Part shown: one piece after another, positions 12,830 to 23,500 of the stretch
How positions within the stretch are numbered: the first letter of the stretch is position 1
How the letters are laid out: the number at the start of each line of letters is the position of its first letter
Source: Chamaea fasciata
Taxonomy: Eukaryota; Chordata; Aves; Passeriformes; Sylviidae
Assembly: GCA_029207755.1 (NCBI GenBank)
Contig: JARCOQ010000009.1
Span: 30,898,914 to 30,962,913 of the forward strand
DNA length: 64,000 nucleotides
Direction of reading: 5' to 3'
Notes under the pieces: model-generated
Databases searched by the model: none
What the model saw: the letters and a program-made list of their open reading frames with translations, nothing else
Told to the model about the DNA's origin: nothing
Made by a program: the position numbers and the translations under genes

Positions 12830-14096
12830 ATGAAGTGGCCAGTGCACAGCGAGATTGACAGGGTTCCTTTGGAGTTAGTCCTGAAAGGCAAAGGATTCCA
12901 GGAAGGCCAGATGTACTTTGAAAAGGAATTGTTAAATATTTGAGAGCAGGCTGTCCCCATGTGTTGTTATCAGGGAAAAAGACCAGCCTGGTTAAACAGA
13001 GAATTTGGGCTGGAACTTAGGGAAAAAAGAGAATCTATCAGCTCTGGAATGAGGATCAGGCAACTTGGGAGGACCATAAGGATGTTGGAAGGTTGTGTAG
13101 GGAAAAGATTAGAAGGACCAGAATCCAACTAGAACTTGATTTGGCCTGCAGTTAAAAACAACAAAAGAAGTTTCTATAAATGCCTTGAGAGCAAAAGCAG
13201 GGTCAAGGAGAGCCTTGCTCATTTGTTGAATGAAGAGGGGAGTGCAGTGACAGGGGATAAGCAAAAGGCAGAGGTATTTAATGTTTTATTTGCCTCAGTC
13301 TTCAATATCAGGACCAGTTGACCTCAGGGTATCCAGCCCCCAGAGCCAGAAGTTAGTGATGGGGAGCTGAATGTATCCCACAATCCCGATGATGGTTGGT
13401 GACCTGCTCTGCCAAACAGACACTCACAAATCTATGGGCCCTGATGGTCAACAGCAGCTGGACATGAGCCAACAGTGTGCCCAGGGGGCCAAGGAGGCCA
13501 AGAGCATCATCTGGACCTGTATCAGCAATAGTGTGGCCAGCAGGACCAGGGCAGTGACCGTCCCCCTGTACTGGGCACTGGTGAGGCCACACCTCGAGCG
13601 CCGCATCCAGCTCTGGGCCCCTCACTTTAAAAGGACATTTGGGTTCTGGAGTGTGTCCAGTGAAGGGCAACAAAGCTCATGAAAGGTTCACAAAGCAAGT
13701 CTGATGAATGGCTGAGGGAGCTGTTCAGTCTGGAGAAGAGGAGGCTCAGGGGGCCCCTCTTCACTCTCCAAACTCCCTGACAGGAGGGTGGAGTGAGGTG
13801 GGGCTTGTCTCTTGCTGTGCCTTCAGTGACAGGAGCAGAGGAAATGGCCTGAAGCTGAGACAGGGGTGATTCAGATTAGATATTAAAAACCCCAATTTTC
13901 ACTGTTTGGGTTGTCAGGCATTAGAAGGGGCTGCCCAGGGAAGTGGTGGAGTCACCACTCCTGGAGGTGTCCAAGACATGTCTTGATCTGTTGCTGGGTG
14001 ATGTGGTTTAGGGGTCCACTGGCAGTGCTGGATGGATGGTGCATGGACTGCATGATCTGGAAGGTCCCTTCCAGCCTTTAGATTGTATGATTCTGT
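12830..14096 (+). mobile_element. CR1 LINE copy with an internal deletion of the RT core
   Basis: This is the longest CR1 copy here in terms of element coverage. From about 12,830 to 13,445 it carries the region between the endonuclease and the reverse transcriptase (for example NNKRSFYKCLESKSR near 13,150-13,195, then FNVLFASVFN near 13,280-13,312). At about 13,446 it jumps from MGPDG, the start of the RT domain, directly to [16 protein letters not shown] near 13,460-13,508, which lies after the catalytic core. The RT palm and its catalytic motifs are therefore missing. The ORF end ([22 protein letters not shown]) follows, then a degraded 3' UTR ending near 14,096 with GATTCTGTGGG. In-frame stops show it is ancient. 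It is oriented plus. Confidence 0.88.
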
Positions 14097-14296
14097 GGGT
14101 GTAATGGCATTTAAAAACTTTTTTAGGATTTCTTTCTGAACAATACACTGGACTCTGGAGCATTCACTTGTCTCTCTGAGCTTGCACAACATCCCCTCCT
14201 TCCAGTGTCCCCTACCCACTTCTCTGCCACAGGACCCCACGTGTGCTAGAGTGTCCCCCCGTTATCTCTCTGTCCACCAAAGTCTTTCATGAAAGG

Positions 14297-14330
14297 TTTT
14301 CTGGAAGATTTTCTGGAAGATTTCCTGGAT
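14297..14330. repeat. 12-bp tandem repeat, about 2.8 copies
   Basis: The unit TTTTCTGGAAGA occurs twice perfectly (14,297-14,308 and 14,309-14,320), followed by a diverged partial third copy to 14,330. In one frame it would read as a FLED repeat, but it lies in an otherwise unsupported short frame. Confidence 0.85.
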
Positions 14331-16037
14331 CCTTTTGCTGGAAGTGTGCGTAGAGATTGCATGTGGCTATCTCTGCACCACCACCCCTGCATGTTTCTGC
14401 TGTTTATAGTGAGGGATGTGGGTGGGTGGCAGGCAAAAGGAACACACAGGAAAATAATTTACTCTACTTTGAAACACTGAATGTTTAACCTCACAAAAAG
14501 TACCCAAATTCTGCCCGTGGGAGATGTTGTAGTCCCATCTGCCAAAATATGTTTGTTCGTTATAATTTCTCAAAGGAGGGCTTTGACTGCCAAAAACCCA
14601 TCTGATCTCAGTTTTCTGATACTGGTTGACATTACTGTAATAAAAATTAACTTTGTCTAATTTTGCTGCTTGGGAAGCAAATTGCCAAATGAGCTTCAAA
14701 TAAACAAGTACATATTTAGTAAATTATCCTTAAAATAATTAATTTTTATTGGACATGCCTTATTACTGATGCTGAAGAATACTTTATTGAACTGTTTCTA
14801 TTCTCTGAGAATCAATATTTGCTTGTTCATGATAATGCTACATGTGTAGAGTCATTTAGAATCACAGTCATTAGCCTGGTACTCCAGTGCTTCTATTACA
14901 GCAAATTGAAAAATTTTGCTTTTTAAAGGAAAAACATATAAGTATTATGATATGTTATGATAATGATTAGACTAAAAGGTGTTAATCAGAATGATTTATT
15001 GCACAGTACAGGAGCTATAACTATCAGCACAGTGCACTATTGTTAAGACAATATTGATGCAGTGATATTAAAGCCAACAAAACCAATTAGTAGGTAGAGA
15101 TTGATGTCACTCACCCAGACCAAGGACTCTGGGTATATTTCTTTGGCTCAGCCTGTAGGAGTGACCTTGAGGGATATCCTCACTCCAGGGAGGCATTCCA
15201 CACACACCCCAGGAAGGGGTTTATTAGAAGATCCCCCCATTAAAAAGTGGGTCTGGGTTTCTGCAGTCTAAAGAAACCTCCTGTCAGTCAGGTGTCCCCA
15301 GGCCAGTGGTGTCAGGGAGCAGATTTAGATAAGGTATCAGTGGGATGACTTCTTTGTTCCCTTATCAGCTCTGCCATATCTTCAGCTCGCTATCAGGATT
15401 TTTCACTTCAGGATTGATGAGTCAAGCTGCTTTCAGCTCTATTCATCCCAAAGCCAGGATGATGTCCACTTCTCCGTCTGCCACTGACAGCTCTAAAAAT
15501 GGGGCATTACTGGACTTGTTCTGCCCCCACTCCAGGCAGAGCACCCTGCTCCACTTCCGGAGTTTGACAGGAGTGGGGTCAACGCCAGAAAATTGCCATT
15601 GAACATGTGTGTTGTTTTTAAGGCAGATTTCCTGTATTTTATAGGTAGCAAAGCCTTGCTCCTCCCAGTATTTAGCTTGTAGGAATGCCTGGGCTGGGCA
15701 TTGCAGGGGTTCTTGGCTGAGCCACTTCCACCAGCTGAGCTGGAGTTATGGCACTGCTGGATGAGGGCAACAATTTTGCAGATGTAGAGGGAACTTCTGC
15801 GGCCAAAACTTGAGAAGTTAAATTCCAGAATGTGCACATGTGGAATCCTTTTCCAGATGTACATTTGGCATGTCCAGTCTGACTGACCAGATCAAACACG
15901 TGACAGCCCAGGTCTGCACCAAAGGTAGCTGTGCCTCTCAATTTTTATCATTTTTTTTTTTCATATGGCCAAAGTTAAAATGGAGTTGTTAGGAAGAAAA
16001 TGAAGGAGATGCAGTGTTTAAAATGTTTTAAATGCAG

Positions 16038-16050
16038 TATATATATATAT
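16038..16050. repeat. Short (TA)n microsatellite
   Basis: About six and a half TA units lie in AT-rich sequence. This is a simple repeat without other features. Confidence 0.8.
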
Positions 16051-17149
16051 CTGACAGATTTTTACTGTATTATTTGCTATTATTTCCCTGTTACTGAAAA
16101 AAAAAGCTTCCTGATAGATGTTTCAATAAGATCTATTGCAATAAGGAGAACAAAGATCATTTTTCAGGCAAACACCAGTAAAATATCTAGTGAGTATCAG
16201 CAAAGCTTGAATTAGATTAATGGCATAATTTTTTGTATTTTTTCATATTTCATATCACATTGCAAAATGAGCTCAACACTTTACAGCAATATCAACTGGT
16301 TTAGATTAGCCAAACCCACTGGGGGAAAAAATTGAAGTTTGATGTGTTAATTTTTAAAATGAGCCTTTTAAAATCCACGAAGGAACATACGAACAACTTC
16401 TGGAGGTGGAAAAAATCTAAGGTACTGCTTAAATTTTGTATATTTAAATCAAAATAAAGATTCCGAAGAAATTGTGTGGACAGAAGTAATGTAGCTCATG
16501 CTACATTTGAAGAAAAAATAATTTTTGTAAGACTGATTTTTTAAAAATTGCTTTAAAATACTACATTATCTGACAAACCTGTCTTCATTTCAAGTATACA
16601 GCAAATAAATACACCTTTAAATCTTTGGTATTTTCCTGTCCAGCCATGTTCTTTCTGCTGGAATGGATTAGATTTGAGTATTTAGTACCCAGTCTGAGTC
16701 TCCACAGAGTTGAGGCAGGAAAAGTGGAAAGAGAAGCTCGTGGTACAGTGGGCTCTCCCAGAAAACCCTTTCCCTGTTACCCCCTCTCCATGTGCACATA
16801 CAGGAGAGCATCACTTGGAGCAGGGACAGAGAGAGCAAAAAGGCCAGGGAGGACACTAAATCTGGAGAAACAAAGTGTTTAGATACTTCCAATTTAAAAG
16901 TGGAGATGTTTTCCTTGAAGAATCCCCCCAGGGCACTGCTGTGCTGTGAAGGGAGCTCTTGCCAACACTCTGGAGGCCTTGAAGGAACTTCCAGTGCTGT
17001 TCTCCTGTGTGGAGAGTTTTCAGCTCAGCCACCACGCCTCAGTAACTCTGGTGATATAAATTATAGGGGTGTTCTGCAGCCTCCAAAGAGAAATAGGAAG
17101 CACAAGGCTGTAGCTGTGTCAGAACTCACCAAATGTCTCCACCTGGAGG

Positions 17150-17650
17150 ACTCTGTCCAGTGTGGGGCCTCAACGCATGGAGGAAGTTAACCTGTTGGAG
17201 CCAGTCCAGAAGAGACCATGGAGATGCTCCAGAGCTGGAGCCCCTCTGCTCTGCAGCCAGGCTGGGAGAGCTGGGGGTGTTCACCTGGAGAAGAGAAGGC
17301 TCCAGGGAGAGCTCAGAGCCCCTGCCAGAGCCTAAAGGGGATCCAGGAGAGCTGGAGAGGGACTGGGGACAAGGGATGGAGGGACAGGACACAGGGAATG
17401 GCTTCCCACTGCCAGAGGACAGGGATGGGTGGGACATTGGGAAGGAATTGCTCCCTGGGAGGGTGGGGAGGCCCTGGCACAGGGTGGCCAGAGCAGCTGT
17501 GGCTGCCCCTGGATCCCTGGAAGTGTCCAAGGTCAGGCTGGACAGGGCTTGGAGCAGCCTGGGATAGTGGAAGGTGTCCCTGCCCATGGCAGGGGGTGGA
17601 ACAGGATAAGCGTTAAGGTCCCTTCCTACCCAAAGTATTCTGGGATTCTC
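17150..17650 (+). mobile_element. CR1 LINE 3' fragment, type B, plus strand
   Basis: A plus-strand CR1 fragment beginning in the last part of the reverse-transcriptase ORF (the phrase equivalent to VQRRPWRCSRAGAPL near 17,200-17,250) and ending near 17,650 with TTCTGGGATTCT followed by a T-rich stretch. Its 3' UTR is the second type in this window (type B), containing GGCTTGGAGCAGCCTGGGAT and CAGGGGGTGGAACAGGAT. It matches the copy at 53,850-54,425 closely over most of its length. Both strands show open frames of 130-180 codons here, which reflect the low stop density of GC-rich CR1 sequence. Confidence 0.92.
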
Positions 17651-19779
17651 TTTTTTTTTTGGTGGGAAATAACCCTGCACTAAGCAGAACCAGAATTCCC
17701 AGTCACGGGTGTCCCTTTAAGTGTGTCCCAGTGGATGGTGAGACCTGCTTGTCCATGAACTGCTGGGAAGGGGGTGTTTTCCTTCTCACAGAGTGTGCAG
17801 TTAAAAACCAGCGTATTTCCAGGAGTGTGCTTGAAAGCTCTCGGACAGAAATGGTCCCCAGGACTGCCCAGGCACTGAAGGTTCTGCCTTGGAGGGACAC
17901 CTTGGGGCTTCAGAGAGTCACTAGGTGCTCTTCTTGGGAGGTAAAGTGTCACAGGGGAAATTAGTCTGAAAGGAGCATTCTACTCAAGGTATTATTTAAA
18001 CACCAGGGGATTTGGAAGCTGAGGTCTGTTACTTGGTTAAATACCTATTTCTAATTGCTCATTAAGAAGAGAGATTAATTTCTTAAGCACTGCAGAGTTT
18101 ATGGGCATATTTCCCCTTCTCTGAAAGCACCTGGCCTGCAGCTGGTCTGAAGCCAAGGTGGAGGCACTTCTTAGTGCTCCAGCATCAAAAATGTTGATTA
18201 TATTTTATATTTTGTAATATGTTGACTCACGTGATTCATGTCTTACCTTTTTTACTGTATGGAACACTAAATGTCTTGTTTCTTTCAATTTTTTTTCTGG
18301 AAAACAGGATGGAAAGAGTAAGAGGGCTCTATTGCCAAACCCAAAGCTCTACTTTAGTCCAGATTATCTCGCCAAATGCTTTTCAGTGAAAGCAAAGTCT
18401 CCCTGTGCCCAACTGTGAAGCCTCAATGCTCTAGAAACCCTTACCAAGGGAAGAAGAGCGGTTCCATCAAGCATTTCATCCCAACATCCTCTGAATGAGG
18501 GATGATGAAGAATTCCAACAAAACTTGGGGTAGCATCTTCAAGGCCATTTCTGTCTTGTTTTCCAGACATTGCTCCACATGCTCCCTGTTTCTCACTTTT
18601 GCATAATCCTATAAAAGATGATACAAGGATATATTTGGGTCTTCCATGTTGCTATTACCCAAGCTAGAGTAATTGAAGAATATCAACTTCCTGATTTGGG
18701 CCCGATTTGACTTTTGATAGTCAGGCTGCACACTTCAAACTCCCTTGGCAATCCCAAAGAATCCTTCTTTCTCTCACTCCTCACTAACTCCTGCATGTTG
18801 CTGTTGTGTGCAGCAAACCTTCGCTGTCTCTCTCCCCTGAGGAGCTGGAAACGATTCCTGTAAGACGAGTACTTAGCAAATCCATTTGCAAAGTGCGACT
18901 GGAAAACTCAGGAATGTGTCGGGGAGGGAGGGGGGTTTCCACATCAATGGAAGATTATTCATTCATTGTGAATTTAGTTACACATTTTCAAGGCAGTATA
19001 GATTTCCCTCCTGAAAATAACCCATAAAATTTTCTAGGCAGGGGGGAGGGAACCCACCTAAATTGCTGCCATTTTTTTTTCATATATTCATAGAAATATG
19101 GATTACAGAATGAATTATCATAATTTTCTCACAGCATGCCATTTCTTGAGTGATGTTAATACCTTGATGATTGATAGTCAATGTAGAGGGAAGAACATTA
19201 ATAGTAAATACAAGCGTTTTATTTCCGTGTCTATACGTCTTTGTTGTATTTTGCCAGAAACACACAGTGCTATAGCCTTGCTGCTTTTGAATGATATCAC
19301 ACTATACTGCATGTCTTAAATAATTTCTTTTTTCTGAATAAATGATCTAAGTAATTTACAAACATAAATATACCTAGATTTATGGCCTAATAAGATTTGA
19401 TATATTTAGTTTAGGTTAAAATACAACATTTTATGAGTAATCATATAGGTAGGTGCATACGCTGTATTTTGAGATGGCAGTAATTTACTGCAATACCCAT
19501 TGGTGTAGACAGCTTTAAAATGTGCTAAGTTACTGCCTTGGACCTTCAGTCTTAAAAACCCTAGCATCCTATGTGAATAAAAGATGGCTCTTAATAATTC
19601 CTGGGTTTCATGTTCACAGGCTAAGTCCTTTTTTTGGTTATTCTCTCTTTTTCTCTTACAAACTTCACTTCTTCAGCCCATTTTCTGCTGCTTATTGGTC
19701 TTCCCTATGAGTGTGATGTGTTGAAAATAAACCAGCAGTGGCAGGTTTCCATTTAAAACTCATATTGCTCCGTTAGCAC
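17651..19779. other. Non-coding single-copy stretch
   Basis: No exon or element recognised. The interval from about 19,080 to 19,500 is AT-rich and free of recognisable repeats. Open frames are short. Confidence 0.55.
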
Positions 19780-20563
19780 TAAGTCCCCAGCACAGGAAGG
19801 ACATAGATGGACCTGTCGGAGCAAGTCAAGATGATCAGAGGGATGGAGCAGCTCTGCTGTGAGGAAATGCTGGGAAAACTGGGATAATTCAACATGGAGA
19901 AGAGAAACTTTGGGGTGACCTAACTGTGGCCTTCCAGTCCCTGAAGAGATTTGGAAAGATATTGGGGGGTGGCCTCCCCTCTCAGGGAAAGCAGGACAGG
20001 ACAAGAGGAAAAAGCCCCAGGCTGTGCCAGGGGAGGCTCAGCTTGGACAGCAGCAGGAATTTCTGCATGGAAAGGGTGCTGAGGCCTTGGCAGGGGCTGC
20101 CCAGGGAGGTTTGGAGTGCCCATGGCTGGAGGTGTCCAGGGAAGGGCTGGAGGTGACACTGAGTGCTCTGGGCTGGGGACAAGGTGGGCATCGGGCACAG
20201 CTGGGACTCCATGGGCTGGGAGGGATTTTCCAGCCTCCGGGATTCTGTGGAGACAGAAGATGGAGGGGGACCTTGGACAGGGCATGGAGTGACAGCACAG
20301 GGGGGAGTGGATTCAAACTGAGAGTAGGTTTAGATTGCACATTAGGAATAACTTATTCCCTGTGAGGAAAGGTGGGCAGGCCCTGGCATAGGGTGCACGG
20401 AGAAGCTGTGGCTGTCCCTTGTTCCCTGGCAGTGTCCAAGGCCAGGTTGGACAGGGTTTGGAGCACCCTGGGATAGTGGGAGGTGCCCCTGCTCATGGCA
20501 GGAGGTGGAACAGGATGAGCTTTAAGGTCCTTTCAAACCCAAACCACTCTGTGATTCTATGAC
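19780..20563 (+). mobile_element. CR1 LINE 3' fragment, type B, interrupted by another CR1
   Basis: The outer element starts near 19,780 in the final ORF segment (block equivalent to CCAGCACAGGAAGGACAT) and runs to about 19,945. It resumes at about 20,250 with GAAGATGGAGGGGGACCTTG and continues through a type B 3' UTR to 20,563, ending TCTGTGATTCTATGACTG. The intervening 300 bases belong to a different CR1 3' UTR (type A). When the inserted part is removed, the outer sequence reads through in the expected CR1 order, which shows that the outer copy is older. Plus orientation. Confidence 0.87.
19950..20249 (+). mobile_element. CR1 LINE 3' end, type A, nested in the outer CR1
   Basis: A severely 5'-truncated CR1 made up almost only of a type A 3' UTR. 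It is nearly identical over its length to the segment 8,880-9,140, including CTTGGACAGCAGCAGGAATT and GGTTTGGAGTGCCCATGGCT, and it ends at about 20,249 with GGGATTCTGTGG. Its close similarity to the 8.2-kb copy suggests that type A copies are comparatively young. I could not define the exact left boundary, and no clear target-site duplication is visible, as is common for CR1. Same orientation as its host. Confidence 0.87.
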
Positions 20564-23500
20564 TGTTTGTAAGCCAGTGTGAAATGAGATCTGCAAGAGT
20601 TGATGTAAACTTGAGCACCTTGATGTAACCCATTGAGTTACTGCCTGAATGATGTAGAGACTTGAACTTGATTTTTTAAGCAGACATTTGCTATTTCAGT
20701 GCTTTACCAGGAAGAGATGGAAGTTACACTCCAGGACTGGGGATGGTGCTTGTGTTGTTTAAGAAAACTGTGCTGTTTTCAGTCTATAGCTATCTCTCCA
20801 GGTATCCAGCTGCAGAGCAGAGATGTGACTGCACAGCTCAGCATGGACCCCAATTCTCTTTTAAATTAAGCTATTGGCATTTAGTATTTCTAGGCCATAG
20901 AGTTCCCCACACTACCTTTCCCTGCCTAGGAAAGTACAGCAGGCAGCGTGTCTGAATGTCCAAATAGATGTTCTGAATTAACTTCTTTAATGCCATTGCT
21001 CAGTATTGGGTTGATTATTGTACTGGCTAATTAGAAAATACAGACTTCGTTCAGAACAAGGTATAGCTTCATTTATTTAGGGAAAAAGGAAAATTTCCCC
21101 AAATTTTCCCCTTAATGGAAGCTTCCGCACTAAAGGTGTACTGCCAAACCCCCAAATTCCTGGAAGACTTTGAAACTGGAAGAAAAAGGAGATCACCGGA
21201 TGCACTGGATTAATGAAAGCAGAAGAGCTGTTGTAATCCTGTCTGGAATAAACCAAAGCAGTGTAAGATGAAGTCGGAGCTGGTATGTGCTGATGCTGTG
21301 ATGATGACGGCATTCTCCAAAATCAGGATATTTTGCCTCTTAAGGCAGCTATGAGGGTGTCAGAATTCAGGGGTCATTTTTATTTTTTAACAGGATTTTC
21401 TGTTTCTCTCTGCACAGCCCTAAAATCAGGGACTGCTCCTTCATCCCTCCTGCTCTGAGTATAATCTGCTGCTGACAGATCATAAAGAACCCAGCGCGTG
21501 AAGACACACATGGAAGGATTTGATCACTGAAATGCTCAGCACGAGTTGGAAAATTCCATCCTCAGGGGCTCCTCATGTGTCTGGATCAGCCATGGCCGTG
21601 CCCTGAGCTGTGCTGACCCCCAGCAGCTAAGCCACGGCCTCCAGTGTCATTTTTGGATGGGCTGCTGTGGAGCTCGGGAGGTGTGCGGGTTAATTCCAGC
21701 TTCTCACGGCCCGATGGCAGCCTGGAGAAGGCCAAGGAGTGTTTGGAATTATGAAGGCTAAAATTAACCTCTCCCCCTGCAGAACAAGGGCATAGCTTGC
21801 TCCCCTACCAGTCAGAAAAGTGGACACAATTTAGAGAACAGCAGCAAGGAGTAAAAAAAAAAGCTCTAGTGGAAGAGGTTTCTGTTTGGGCGATGCAAAA
21901 AGAGGAATTATTATTAAGTAGCTGAATTTCTTACAGATTGGGTTCAACAGGTAAAGCCTTTTGCTAATTTTCAACCCAGCTTTACCCACTGGGTTTCAGA
22001 GGTAGTTGATAAAGGTGTTTGGCTCCAGATATTCACTCAGTCCAGGGAGCTGCACTTGATGTATTTGCATCTCATCACTCAGTTGCCATTCTTCATTAGA
22101 CGAGTAAAATTTTATTTTTCCCTACACAGAGAAGCCTCAGCAAAAAACAAAAATACCCTTGAGGTATGCTAGCTTTCAGTCTAAGAATGTAAATGGGTTT
22201 TAGAAGCTTTATTTGGTCAAATGGAGAGAATTAATCAGAGCAAATTAATCAGAGCAGTGGAAGGTGGCCTGGTGTCCTGGGAAGTACTGACTCCTGTCCA
22301 GTATTTATTTTAATAAGATATTCCAAAAGGCTCATACTCAAGTGTACCTGTGCCAGGCATCAACCCAGGTGTGCCAGAAAGTGCTGGATCCATTGATACT
22401 TGATCCACATCAACTTCTCTGAGGATGAAAGCAAGATTTTAGTGTTCACTGGGCCAAACTGGGAGGGATGGTTTTCAAATGGGATAAAAAGGACCTGACA
22501 ATTGGGACATATCTCCTGCCCAAGTCTGTTTCTTTTCTGTTTCCATGGGCTTCGGAATGCTGCTGATTATTTTACTCCTTCTTATATATAATTTTTTATT
22601 CAGATTTTCCTATATATGCTTTTAGTTGATAATACATGCTTCTATTGATTTACCACACTCAATAAACTAGATTTTGATAAATATATATACAGTATACTTT
22701 GTAAAGAATAATACTACCTTCATTTTCTGGGGGGGATTATTAATAATTATTTAATGCTTACCCATAGCTATGGGAAAGTTACATATCATAAGCTTCCTTA
22801 CAATATTTATGTGCCTAATTCCAGTGAAATTTATGGGGATGTTGCTAAAAGTTGACAGGGTTTGCTTCTCCTAATAAAACATCCCATTTCTGAATAGAAA
22901 AGAGCTTCACATTACTACACAGAGTGAAACATAGTGCGTTCTACAAAGTATTTGATGTTCTAGAGACAGAGCTGCCAAACTGGGATGAGAACAGGAAATA
23001 AAGCAATGTTAAATTACTGCAACGTGAGTTAAATGCTCCAAACAGAGAAGCTGTAGCTGTGATCTCTGTGGCCCCAGCAGGTTACAGGAATATTGTACAG
23101 ATATTTCCAGTGTGCAGAGCACGACTACAGTTCTGAGTGATTAAAAGAACTGAAATAAACCCAAAAATAGCTGATGGCTGAAAGCAATAAACACAATTCC
23201 AGGCATCACAGGCTGAAAGGAATCTGTTCTGGGCTGGAATTTCCGACTCTTGAAACAAAACAGAATTTTAGCTGTACAACCAGATTTATTGGCTACAACA
23301 CCAGCCCTTAATGAACCTTAACAAAACAGTCAATTAACAAAGAGTTTACCAGTGCAGTAGGGCACTTTTGATGATAACATGTTTCTCTAAATTTTGAATT
23401 CCTATTGTGTTTTGGGTTTTTTAAATTGACTTTTCACTTTGTTTTTCTGATATTGAGTGATTCTTCCCAATTACCCAACTTCTAGGCCTCATCACACATC

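Larger units (their letters stand above)
14097..17149. other. Non-coding stretch, partly AT-rich
   Basis: No gene recognised. The interval includes a 12-bp tandem repeat at 14,297-14,330, an AT-rich block at 14,700-15,090 with many ATTA cores, and a short TA repeat at 16,038-16,050. Open frames are under 135 codons and show no family resemblance. Confidence 0.55.

Noticed and set aside
17126..17680. 184-codon minus-strand frame
   Set aside because: Antisense of a CR1 3' region. The same frame recurs at other CR1 copies, as expected for a repeat.
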